Shown piece by piece: positions 1-5,422 of a stretch of DNA of 5,422 nt (positions within the stretch are counted from its first letter, which is position 1; the number at the start of each line of letters is the position of its first letter). The notes beneath the pieces are model-generated. The model was given only the letters and a program-made list of their open reading frames with translations, ran no database searches and was not told the origin of the DNA. A program made the translations under genes and the position numbers. Origin of the DNA: Arenimonas sp. (lineage in GTDB: Bacteria > Pseudomonadota > Gammaproteobacteria > Xanthomonadales > Xanthomonadaceae); assembly GCA_003497545.1 (NCBI GenBank), contig DNNT01000011.1, positions 1 through 5,422 of the forward strand. The letters are read 5' to 3'.

Positions 1-780
1 CTGCTGGTGGTGTCGCAGGACACCAGCGCCTACGGCGTGGACCTGAAGTACGCCCCGGGCGAATGGCGCGGCCGCCAGTACCCGACCCGCATGAAGGACC
101 TGTGCGAGGGCCTGTCGGAGCTGGGAATCTGGACCCGCCTGCACTACGTCTACCCGTACCCGCACGTGGACGACGTCATCCCGCTGATGGCCGAGGGCAA
201 GCTGCTGCCTTACCTCGACATCCCGTTCCAGCACGCCAGCCCGCGCATCCTGAAGCTGATGAAGCGCCCGGGCGCGGTGGACAAGACCCTCGAGCGCATC
301 CAGCGCTGGCGCGAGGTCTGCCCCGAGCTGACCATCCGCAGCACCTTCATCGTGGGTTTCCCGGGCGAAACCGAGGAAGACTTCGAGCAGCTGCTGTCCT
401 TCCTGGACCAGGCCGAGCTCGACCGCGTCGGCGCCTTCGCCTATTCGCCGGTGGAAGGCGCCAGCGCCAACGACCTGCCGGGCGCCGTGCCCGAGGAAGT
501 GAAGCAGGAGCGCCTGGCGCGTTTCATGGAGCTGCAGGCGCAGATCAGCGCCGAGAAGCTCGAGCGCAAGGTCGGCAGCGTGCAGACGGTGCTGGTGGAC
601 GAGATCGACGGCGAGCTGGCCATCGGCCGTTCGATGGCCGACGCGCCGGAAATCGACGGCCTGGTGCAGATCCAGGACGGCGCCGCCGCGGGCCTCAAGC
701 CCGGCGATTTCTGCGAAGTGCGCATCATGGGCAGCGACGAGCACGACCTGTTCGGCCTGGTCGGCGACGACGAAGACTGA
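1..780 (+). CDS. rimO: RimO, ribosomal protein S12 methylthiotransferase (C-terminal part, 5' end outside window)
   Basis: Radical-SAM, Fe-S enzyme that adds a methylthio group to the conserved aspartate of ribosomal protein S12 in the cytoplasm. The visible 259 residues are the second half of a protein usually about 440 long; the MTTase domain and the radical-SAM CxxxCxxC cluster lie upstream of the window. Seen here: the RimO-type [10 protein letters not shown] at residues 5-14, the core motif [21 protein letters not shown] (split across residues 71-91), [13 protein letters not shown] at 116-128 closing the radical-SAM barrel, and a C-terminal TRAM domain from about 193 to 255 with [12 protein letters not shown] at 209-220. 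SQDTSAYG and the GRS..DAPEIDG TRAM signature separate RimO from the tRNA enzyme MiaB. The frame is open from base 1, so the true start is not in the window. It stops TGA at 778-780, three bases from the stop of the facing greB gene. Confidence 0.96.
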   Translation: MLVVSQDTSAYGVDLKYAPGEWRGRQYPTRMKDLCEGLSELGIWTRLHYVYPYPHVDDVIPLMAEGKLLPYLDIPFQHASPRILKLMKRPGAVDKTLERIQRWREVCPELTIRSTFIVGFPGETEEDFEQLLSFLDQAELDRVGAFAYSPVEGASANDLPGAVPEEVKQERLARFMELQAQISAEKLERKVGSVQTVLVDEIDGELAIGRSMADAPEIDGLVQIQDGAAAGLKPGDFCEVRIMGSDEHDLFGLVGDDED

Positions 781-794
781 ACCTCAGGCGTCGT
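767..794. terminator. Inverted repeat spanning the rimO and greB stop codons, possible bidirectional terminator
   Basis: CTGA (777-780) and TCAG (784-787) pair around an ACC loop, so the two convergent TGA codons face each other in the hairpin. After an asymmetric internal loop (AAGA against G) the outer arms ACGACG (767-772) and CGTCGT (789-794) pair perfectly, giving 10 base pairs in all. No U-tract follows on either strand, so this is not a classic intrinsic terminator; the role in ending both transcripts is inferred from position only. Confidence 0.3.
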
Positions 795-1287
795 ATTCGA
801 CCACGACGATGACGTAGCGCGCCGGCCCGGCCGGCAGGTGCACCTCGACCTCGTCGTCGATGCGCCGGCGCAGCACCGCCCGCGCCAGCGGGGAGTCCAC
901 GCTGATGTGGCCGGCCTTCGCATCGGTCTCGTCCGGGCCGACGATGCGGTAGCGCTGGCATTCGCCGCTCTCGCAGTGTTCGATCTCGAACCAGGCGCCG
1001 AAGAACACCACCTCCGGGTCCGCCGGCCGGCCCTCGGGCACCTTCAGCACCTCCAGGCGCTTGCTCAGGTAGCGCACCCGGCGGTCGATCTCGCCCAGCT
1101 GCTTCTTTCGGTAGGTGTATTCCGCGTTTTCGCTGCGGTCGCCCTCGGCCGCCGCGGCGGCCAGCGCGCGCACCACCTCCGGCCGGCGCAGCCGCCAGAG
1201 CTCGTCGAGCTCCGCGCGCAGGCGCTCGAAGCCGGCGCGGGTGATGATCGCCGTGGACTTCTCGCCCGGCGGCCGCCAGCGCGCCAT
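784..1287 (-). CDS. greB: GreB, transcription elongation (transcript cleavage) factor
   Basis: Cytoplasmic factor that enters the secondary channel of RNA polymerase and stimulates cleavage of the 3' end of backtracked RNA. The protein is 167 residues (E. coli GreB is 158), the extra length mainly at the N-terminus. The N-terminal coiled coil covers about 10-84. Its tip, [10 protein letters not shown] (48-57), carries the acidic pair D50 and E53 that coordinate the catalytic magnesium ion. The basic stretch [21 protein letters not shown] (59-79) is GreB-like rather than GreA-like. The C-terminal FKBP-like domain follows, with [10 protein letters not shown] (94-103), YRIVGPDE and [12 protein letters not shown] (128-139). 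A CESGEC stretch (105-110) replaces the cysteine-free loop of E. coli GreB. The ATG lies three bases after the stop of the upstream transporter gene, with only a weak GGCGGG ribosome site inside that gene's end, suggesting co-transcription and perhaps translational coupling. Confidence 0.96.
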   Translation of the reverse strand: MARWRPPGEKSTAIITRAGFERLRAELDELWRLRRPEVVRALAAAAAEGDRSENAEYTYRKKQLGEIDRRVRYLSKRLEVLKVPEGRPADPEVVFFGAWFEIEHCESGECQRYRIVGPDETDAKAGHISVDSPLARAVLRRRIDDEVEVHLPAGPARYVIVVVEYDA

Positions 1288-1290
1288 GGC

Positions 1291-2832
1291 TCAGCCCGCC
1301 GGGTAGACCAGCGGCGCGCCCGGGCCCAGCGGCAGGCCCAGGGCGATCCACAGCGCGAACAGCACCGACCAGCCCAGCAGGAAGGTGATCGAGTAGGGGA
1401 TCATCGTCGCCACCACGGTGCCGATGCCGGCCTTGGGCTCGTAGCGCTGCAGGAAGGCGATCACCAGCGCGAAGTAGCTCATCATCGGCGAGATGATGTT
1501 GGTGACCGAATCGCCCACGCGGTAGGCGGTCTGGGTCACTTCCGGCGAATAACCCAGCAGCATGAACATGGGCACGAACACCGGCGCCATCAGCGCCCAC
1601 TTCGCCGAGGAAGAGCCCATGGCGAGGTTCACCACCGCCGTGAGCAGGATGAAGCACAGCAGCAGCGGGATCTTGGGCAGGCCGATCGACTTCAGGAAGG
1701 CGGCACCCTCGACCGCGAAGATCAGGCCCAGCTGGGTCCAGTTGAACAGGGCCACGAACTGCGCCGCGAAGAACACCAGCACCAGGTAGCTGGCCAGCGT
1801 GCCCATGGACTTGGACATGCCGTTGATCACGTCGGTGTCGCTGCGGATGGTGCCCGCGCCGACGCCGTAGGCGATGCCCACCAGGCCGCCGGCCACGAAG
1901 ATCAGGGCCACGATGCCATGCAGGAAGGGCGCCAGCGACTTGAGCACGTCGCTCTCGCCGGCGATGCGCAGGGCGCCGTCGGCCGGCACGGTGGCCCACA
2001 GCACCAGGGTCGTGAGCAGGGCGGTGGCGACGCCGGCATAGGCCAGGCCGCGCTTTTCCTGCCGCGACAGCGGCTCGATGCGTTCGTCGCCGATGCCGTG
2101 GTCGCCGTCGGGGAAGCGCCGCGCCACGATCTTTTCGGTCACGAACCAGCCCAGCAGCGTCACCAGCGGCGTCGAGGCCTGCATGAAGAACAGGTTGGCG
2201 GCCGGGCTGACGGTATACGCGGGGTCGACGATCTGTGCGGCTTCCTGCGACAGGCCTGACAGCAGCGGGTCGATGGTGCCCAGCAGCAGGTTCGCCGAAT
2301 AGCCGCCCGACACGCCCGCGAAGGCCGCGGCGATGCCCAGGATCGGGTGCCGGCCCGCGGCCACGTACAGCAGCCCCGCCAGCGGCACCAGCAGCACGTA
2401 GCCGATTTCGCTGGCCATGTTCGACATCACGCCGGCGAACACCACGATGGGCGTGAGCAGGAAACGCGGCGCGTTCAGCACCACGATGCGCAGGCAGGCG
2501 CCGATCAGGCCGCTGTGTTCGGCCACGCCGATGCCGATCAGGGCCACCAGCACGGTGCCCAGCGGCGCGAAGCCGGTGAAGTTGGTGACCAGGCCGCCCA
2601 TGACGCGCTGCAGGCCGTCCACGCTGAGCAGGTTGACCGGGGTTACCAGGTCGCCGGTCTTGGGGTGCACCACGCCCACGTCGAACTGGGCCACCACCGC
2701 GCTGGCGATGACCACCAGGACCGTAAGCAGGAAGAACAGCGTCGCCGGGTGGGGCAGGGTGTTGCCGGCGCGTTCGACCACGGCCAGGAAGCGGTCCACC
2801 GCGCTGGGGCGGGCGGGCGTGGAATCGGTCAT
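1291..2832 (-). CDS. AbgT-family transporter (p-aminobenzoyl-glutamate / sulfonamide type)
   Basis: Inner-membrane transporter of 513 residues, normal for the family (about 490-525). Known members include E. coli AbgT, which takes up p-aminobenzoyl-glutamate, and MtrF and YdaH, crystallised and reported to export sulfonamides. The chain is hydrophobic almost throughout. Family blocks are visible: [19 protein letters not shown] (135-153), the [21 protein letters not shown] region (173-193), FFMQASTPL (215-223), [15 protein letters not shown] (404-418) and [17 protein letters not shown] (437-453). D188, W412, P430, R438, D441 and P449 line up, with the spacing of the last five identical to that I recall for MtrF W420, P438, R446, D449 and P457, so the transport site looks intact. 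The ATG is supported by a GGAG ribosome site six bases upstream. Substrate and direction cannot be read from sequence. It is the first gene of a leftward pair with greB. Confidence 0.93.
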   Translation of the reverse strand: MTDSTPARPSAVDRFLAVVERAGNTLPHPATLFFLLTVLVVIASAVVAQFDVGVVHPKTGDLVTPVNLLSVDGLQRVMGGLVTNFTGFAPLGTVLVALIGIGVAEHSGLIGACLRIVVLNAPRFLLTPIVVFAGVMSNMASEIGYVLLVPLAGLLYVAAGRHPILGIAAAFAGVSGGYSANLLLGTIDPLLSGLSQEAAQIVDPAYTVSPAANLFFMQASTPLVTLLGWFVTEKIVARRFPDGDHGIGDERIEPLSRQEKRGLAYAGVATALLTTLVLWATVPADGALRIAGESDVLKSLAPFLHGIVALIFVAGGLVGIAYGVGAGTIRSDTDVINGMSKSMGTLASYLVLVFFAAQFVALFNWTQLGLIFAVEGAAFLKSIGLPKIPLLLCFILLTAVVNLAMGSSSAKWALMAPVFVPMFMLLGYSPEVTQTAYRVGDSVTNIISPMMSYFALVIAFLQRYEPKAGIGTVVATMIPYSITFLLGWSVLFALWIALGLPLGPGAPLVYPAG

Positions 2833-2835
2833 CGG

Positions 2836-2842
2836 TTTCTCC
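2836..2842 (-). promoter_or_regulatory. Ribosome binding site of the AbgT-family gene
   Basis: On the minus strand this reads GGAGAAA, with the GGAG core (2839-2842) six bases before the ATG at 2832-2830. It fixes the start of the transporter. Confidence 0.75.
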
Positions 2843-2938
2843 GGTGTCGGGGGCAGGCTCGGCCCGGGGCCGTGGACTATAACCGAGGCCGCGCGCGAGG
2901 CACGTGAGGCGTGGATAATCGGGGCCGGTGATTGCGGG

Positions 2939-2945
2939 GGAGGGG
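2939..2945 (+). promoter_or_regulatory. Ribosome binding site of lemA
   Basis: GGAGGGG, with the GGAGG core at 2939-2943, lies five bases before the ATG at 2949. It decides between this ATG and an in-frame GTG at 2928, which has no comparable site in front of it. Confidence 0.75.
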
Positions 2946-2948
2946 ACC

Positions 2949-3491
2949 ATGGTCCTGCTGGCGGTGATTCTGGGCGTGGTGGTGTTCTGGGGCGTGCTGG
3001 CCTTCAACCGGCTGGTGCGCCTGCGCAACCAGGTGCGCGCAGGCTGGAGCGACATCGACGTGCAGCTGATGCGCCGGCACGACCTGGTGCCGCGGCTGGT
3101 GGAGGCCGTGCGCGCCTACGCCGGCCACGAGAAAGCCCTGCTCGAAAACGTCACCGAGCTGCGCGCCCGCGCCCTGGCCACGTCCTCGCCGGCCGCGCTG
3201 GCCGGGCTGGAGCGCGAGCTCGAGGCCGGGCTGGGCCGGCTGGTGGTGCTCAACGAGGCCTACCCCGAGCTCAAGGCCAGCGAGAATTTCCTGAAGCTGC
3301 AGGCCGACCTGGTCGAGGTCGAGGACCACCTGCAGTACGCGCGCCGCTTCTACAACGGCGCCGTACGCGCCAACAACGACGGCGTGCAACGTTTCCCCGA
3401 CCTGCTGGTGGCGCGCGCCTTCGGCTTCGGCGAGGCGGAATTCTTCGAGGCCGGCGACGGCGAGCGGCAGGCGCCGCGGGTGGGCGGCTGA
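2949..3491 (+). CDS. lemA: LemA family protein
   Basis: Membrane-anchored protein of 180 residues, the usual length for LemA proteins. Residues 2-18 form one N-terminal transmembrane helix, followed by a basic turn ([10 protein letters not shown], 21-30) and a long helical, coiled-coil body on the other side of the membrane. Family signatures are clear: [20 protein letters not shown] (31-50), [13 protein letters not shown] (56-68), [17 protein letters not shown] (105-121) and [20 protein letters not shown] (131-150), ending in [11 protein letters not shown]. The biochemical function of the family is not established; members are often found beside DUF2207 or TPM-domain membrane proteins. Here the stop TGA (3489-3491) shares its A with the ATG of the DUF2207 gene, so the two are almost certainly co-transcribed and translationally coupled. 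An in-frame GTG at 2928 would add seven residues before the hydrophobic helix and lacks a ribosome site, so ATG 2949 is preferred. Confidence 0.94.
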   Translation: MVLLAVILGVVVFWGVLAFNRLVRLRNQVRAGWSDIDVQLMRRHDLVPRLVEAVRAYAGHEKALLENVTELRARALATSSPAALAGLERELEAGLGRLVVLNEAYPELKASENFLKLQADLVEVEDHLQYARRFYNGAVRANNDGVQRFPDLLVARAFGFGEAEFFEAGDGERQAPRVGG

Positions 3492-5215
3492 TGCGCGCGG
3501 CGTTCGCCCTGGCACTGGCCTTCGCGCTGGCGTGGCTGGCGCCGGGCGCGGCGGCGCAGGAGCGCATCCTGTCCTTCGACGCCGACCTGCGCATCCAGCC
3601 CGACGGCAGCCTGCTGGTGGCCGAAACCATCGTCGTGCGCGCCGAGGGCGTGATGATCCGCCGCGGCATCTACCGCGACTTCCCCACCCGCTACGAAGAC
3701 CCGCTGGGCAATCGCGTCGAAGTGGATTTCGAGCTGCTGGGCGCCGAGCGCAACGGCCAACCCGAGGCGGCGTCGGTCGAGCGGATCGCCAATGGCGTGC
3801 GCATCAGCCTGGGCACCGAGGATTTCCTCGAGGTGCCGGCCGAACACCGCTACGTCATCCGCTACCGCACCACCCGCCAGCTGGGTTTCTTCGACAAGCA
3901 CGACGAGCTCTACTGGAACGTCACCGGCCTGGGCTGGGGCTTCCCGATCGACCACGCCGGCGCCACCGTGACCTTGCCCCGGCCCGTGCCGGCGGCGCAG
4001 CTTGGCGCCGAGGCGCAGACCGGCGCCTACGGCGTGCGGGGCCAGGACTACCGGGCCGAAGTGCGCGACGGCGGCGCCCGTTTCGACGCCACCCGCGCGC
4101 TGGGCAATGGCCTGGGCCTGACCATCGTGCTGCGTTTCCCCAAGGGCGTGGTGCCCGAACCCACGCGCTCGCAGCGCGCCGCCTGGTTCTTCCGCGACAA
4201 CGCCGGCGTCGGCATTGCGCTGGTGGGCCTGGTGCTGCTGCTGGCTTTCTACTGGCGGCGCTGGAACCAGCACGGCCGCGACCCGGCGCCCGGTCCGGTG
4301 TTCCCGCAGTACGAGCCGCCGGAGGGCTTTTCCCCGGGCGAGCTGCGCTGCCTGACGCGCATGCTCTACGACGCGCCCTGCTACAACGCCGACCTGGTGG
4401 ACCTGGCCGTGCGCGGCGCGCTCACCCTCAACAACCCCGGCGGCAAGGAGTGGTTTCTGCAGCAGGTGGACGGCGCCGAAGCCCCGACGCTGCCCCCGGA
4501 AGCGGCCCTGCTGGCGCCGCTGTTCACCGGCGGCGCGCGGCTGGAGCTCAAGCAGGAAAACCACGCCGTGCTGCGCGATTCGCGCCTGCAGCACATGCTG
4601 GCCATCGAGCGCCGGCTGCGGCCGAAATACTTCGTGCGCAACGGCGGCACCGCGTTCGGCGGCCTGGCCTTCTCGGTGGTCTATGGCGCGCTGGCCTTCA
4701 TCGTCGCCAATGGCCACGGCCTGCCGGCCATCCTGGTGCTGTTGGGCCTGTCGCTGGTGGCGCACGTGCTGGCCGGCTGGGCGATGATGGCGCCCACCGC
4801 CGAAGGCCGGAAGCTGCTCGACCGCATCGAGGGCCTGAAGCTCTACCTCAGCGTCGCCGAGCGCGACGAACTGGCGCGCCTGGCCGGCCCCGGCCACGAG
4901 GAACCCGCGCTCGACGCCGGGCGCTACGAATCGCTGCTCCCCTATGCCATGGCGCTCGGCGTCGAGGACGCCTGGACCGGCCGCTTCACCGCGGCGGTGG
5001 GCGCGGCGGCGGCGGCGGAAACCGCACGCAACCTGGGCTGGTACCACGGCACCGGCGCCGCCGGCTTCAGCCTGGGCGGCGTGAACCAGGCCCTGTCGAG
5101 TTCGCTCAGCCAGACCATTTCCTCGTCGGCCTCGCCGCCGGGATCGAGCTCGGGCAGCGGCGGCGGCGGTTTTTCCGGCGGCGGCGGCGGTGGCGGCGGC
5201 GGAGGCGGGCGCTAG
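3491..5215 (+). CDS. DUF2207 domain-containing membrane protein (YciQ-like)
   Basis: A 574-residue envelope protein of unknown biochemical function. It starts with a signal peptide ([20 protein letters not shown], then AAQ; probable cut near residue 22). An extracytoplasmic beta-rich DUF2207 domain follows (about 24-218), with the typical SFDADLRIQPDGSLLVAETI opening (28-47), RRGIYRDFPTRY (57-68) and ELYWNVTGLGWGFPI (139-153). Transmembrane helix 1 is about 237-255 and ends in the basic YWRRW. A cytoplasmic part has FPQYEPPEGFSPGELRCL (271-288) and NADLVDLAVRGAL (299-311). Two more helices lie at about 387-406 and 411-433, then EGRKLLDRIEGLKLYLSVAERDEL (438-461) and YESLLPYAMALGVEDAW (479-495). 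The end is a Ser/Gly tail with an 11-glycine run, a tail type common in this family. The ATG overlaps the lemA stop as TGATG; the ribosome site is weak, pointing to coupled translation. The gene ends four bases from the facing helicase-like gene. Confidence 0.92.
   Translation: MRAAFALALAFALAWLAPGAAAQERILSFDADLRIQPDGSLLVAETIVVRAEGVMIRRGIYRDFPTRYEDPLGNRVEVDFELLGAERNGQPEAASVERIANGVRISLGTEDFLEVPAEHRYVIRYRTTRQLGFFDKHDELYWNVTGLGWGFPIDHAGATVTLPRPVPAAQLGAEAQTGAYGVRGQDYRAEVRDGGARFDATRALGNGLGLTIVLRFPKGVVPEPTRSQRAAWFFRDNAGVGIALVGLVLLLAFYWRRWNQHGRDPAPGPVFPQYEPPEGFSPGELRCLTRMLYDAPCYNADLVDLAVRGALTLNNPGGKEWFLQQVDGAEAPTLPPEAALLAPLFTGGARLELKQENHAVLRDSRLQHMLAIERRLRPKYFVRNGGTAFGGLAFSVVYGALAFIVANGHGLPAILVLLGLSLVAHVLAGWAMMAPTAEGRKLLDRIEGLKLYLSVAERDELARLAGPGHEEPALDAGRYESLLPYAMALGVEDAWTGRFTAAVGAAAAAETARNLGWYHGTGAAGFSLGGVNQALSSSLSQTISSSASPPGSSSGSGGGGFSGGGGGGGGGGGR
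5159..5209 (+). repeat. GGN triplet repeat encoding the polyglycine tail
   Basis: Seventeen codons, fifteen of them glycine, encode four glycines, Phe-Ser, then eleven glycines. Most codons are GGC, broken by a few GGT, GGA and GGG. The run sits immediately before the final Arg codon and the TAG stop of the DUF2207 gene. The coding role is a flexible C-terminal tail; the interruptions should lower, but not abolish, replication slippage. Confidence 0.85.
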
Positions 5216-5234
5216 CGGTTCAGCGCTTGCCGCC
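5204..5234. terminator. Inverted repeat spanning the DUF2207 and helicase-like gene stop codons, possible bidirectional terminator
   Basis: GGCGG (5204-5208) plus GCGCT (5209-5213) pair with AGCGC (5222-5226) plus CCGCC (5230-5234), around the eight-base loop AGCGGTTC and a three-base TTG bulge. This gives ten GC-rich pairs that enclose or touch both stop codons (TAG 5213-5215 and TGA 5222-5220 on the other strand). No T-tract follows in either direction, and GC-rich coding sequence can form such stems by chance, so the terminator role is only a possibility. Confidence 0.3.
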
Positions 5235-5422
5235 CAGCAGCCCGCCCAGCAAACCACGCAGGATCTGCCGGCCGATGCCGTTGGCCACCGTGCGCGTGGC
5301 CGACTTGGCCGCGGCCTCGACCGCGCCCTGGCGGCGCTTGGTGCCCCACAGGAATTCGTCCAGCTTCGACGGCGTTTTCGCCTCGGCCTGCGGCGCGGGC
5401 GCGCCCGGCTTGCCGGCGGGCG
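5220..5422 (-). CDS. HerA-like helicase / DUF853 family protein (C-terminal end only)
   Basis: An open frame enters from the right edge and ends at TGA (5222-5220), leaving 66 visible residues. The first 18 or so are a Pro/Ala/Lys-rich linker (KPGAPAPQAEAKTPSK). The rest reads KLDEFLWGTKRRQGAVEAAA, then KSATRTVANGIGRQILRGLL and a terminal GGLLGGKR. This matches the conserved tail of HerA-like (DUF853, E. coli YjgR type) ATPases, in which a basic helix, a KSxxRTxxxxxGRQIxRG block and a glycine-leucine end close the protein. The ATPase core with its Walker motifs is outside the window, so activity cannot be judged here. The cellular role of this family in bacteria is poorly defined. The start codon is not visible. 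It converges on the DUF2207 gene with a four-base gap. Confidence 0.8.
   Translation of the reverse strand, partial: PAGKPGAPAPQAEAKTPSKLDEFLWGTKRRQGAVEAAAKSATRTVANGIGRQILRGLLGGLLGGKR

Larger units (their letters stand above)
2833..2948. promoter_or_regulatory. Divergent intergenic region between the AbgT-family gene and lemA
   Basis: This 116-base stretch is the only sizeable non-coding segment and must hold the promoters of both outward-facing operons. It contains the only AT-rich hexamers nearby. On the plus strand GATAAT (2914-2919) would be a -10 box giving a leader of roughly 20 bases for lemA; TATAAC (2878-2883) is an alternative. On the minus strand TATAGT (2881-2876) could serve the transporter gene. 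No TTGACA-like -35 box is seen at 17 bases from any of them, so the assignments are tentative. There are also a CACGTG palindrome (2901-2906) and a GGCCC-G-GGGCC inverted repeat (2861-2871). No small gene was seen. Confidence 0.45.

Noticed and set aside
838..2259. A 473-codon plus-strand open frame antisense to greB and the transporter gene
   Set aside because: His/Gln/Arg-rich shadow translation without a recognisable fold, opposite clearly conserved proteins.
2928..2948. GTG at 2928 as an alternative lemA start
   Set aside because: No ribosome site precedes it, while GGAGG lies five bases before the ATG at 2949, which also puts the hydrophobic helix at the very N-terminus as usual for the family.
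725..3055. A 776-codon open frame on the minus strand across greB, the transporter gene and part of lemA
   Set aside because: It is rich in Arg, Ala, Gly and Pro with no recognisable domain, and runs over two well-supported genes on the same strand in another frame. Long empty frames are expected at this GC content.
2417..3490. A plus-strand extension of the DUF2207 frame far upstream of 3491
   Set aside because: The extension crosses lemA in the wrong frame, whereas ATG 3491 opens directly into a good signal peptide and overlaps the lemA stop.
4990..5020. GCG/GGC-rich stretch in the DUF2207 gene as a separate repeat element
   Set aside because: It encodes a short alanine run (AVGAAAAAET) and is too short and irregular to call an element.
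3350..5257. A 635-codon open frame antisense to lemA and the DUF2207 gene
   Set aside because: Composition is dominated by Ala, Gln, His, Arg and Val as expected for the mirror of a GC-rich gene; no domain, signal or ribosome site is seen.
1..5422. Mobile element, CRISPR array, tRNA/rRNA or riboswitch
   Set aside because: No transposase or integrase, no spaced direct repeats, no cloverleaf or conserved RNA motif was seen, and genes fill almost the whole window.

Overview
The window is a compact, very GC-rich piece of ordinary bacterial chromosome holding six protein-coding genes, two of them cut by the window edges. The genes, the high GC and the sequence style (for example a GreB opening with [11 protein letters not shown]) suggest a gammaproteobacterium, most likely of the Xanthomonadales (Xanthomonas/Lysobacter/Luteimonas type). 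This placement is an inference from memory of related proteins, not a search. I see no mobile element, CRISPR array, tRNA, rRNA or sign of recent transfer, and no gene-free stretch longer than 116 bases.

Layout. Bases 1-780 (+) are the C-terminal 259 codons of RimO, the enzyme that methylthiolates ribosomal protein S12. It converges, with a 3-base gap, on a leftward pair (2832 to 784): an AbgT-family membrane transporter followed 3 bases later by the transcript-cleavage factor GreB, very probably one transcription unit. A 116-base divergent intergenic region (2833-2948) separates this pair from a rightward pair (2949-5215): a LemA-family membrane-anchored coiled-coil protein and a DUF2207 membrane protein, whose start and stop codons overlap (TGATG). 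The DUF2207 gene converges, with a 4-base gap, on the 3' end of a leftward gene (5422 to 5220) whose 66 visible residues match the C-terminal tail of HerA-like/DUF853 helicases (YjgR type).

How the genes relate. RimO and GreB both serve gene expression (ribosome modification and rescue of backtracked RNA polymerase) but are transcribed toward each other. The AbgT protein has the full set of conserved polar/proline positions of the family, so it should be a working transporter for p-aminobenzoyl-glutamate-like or sulfonamide-like substrates. LemA plus DUF2207 is a recurrent pair of envelope proteins of unknown biochemical role. At both convergent junctions the stop codons of the two facing genes sit inside a short inverted repeat, which may act as a bidirectional transcript end.

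I found no clearly undescribed system. The points most worth a second look are the LemA-DUF2207 pair with its polyglycine tail encoded by a GGC-rich repeat, the transporter-greB operon, and the stop-codon palindromes.
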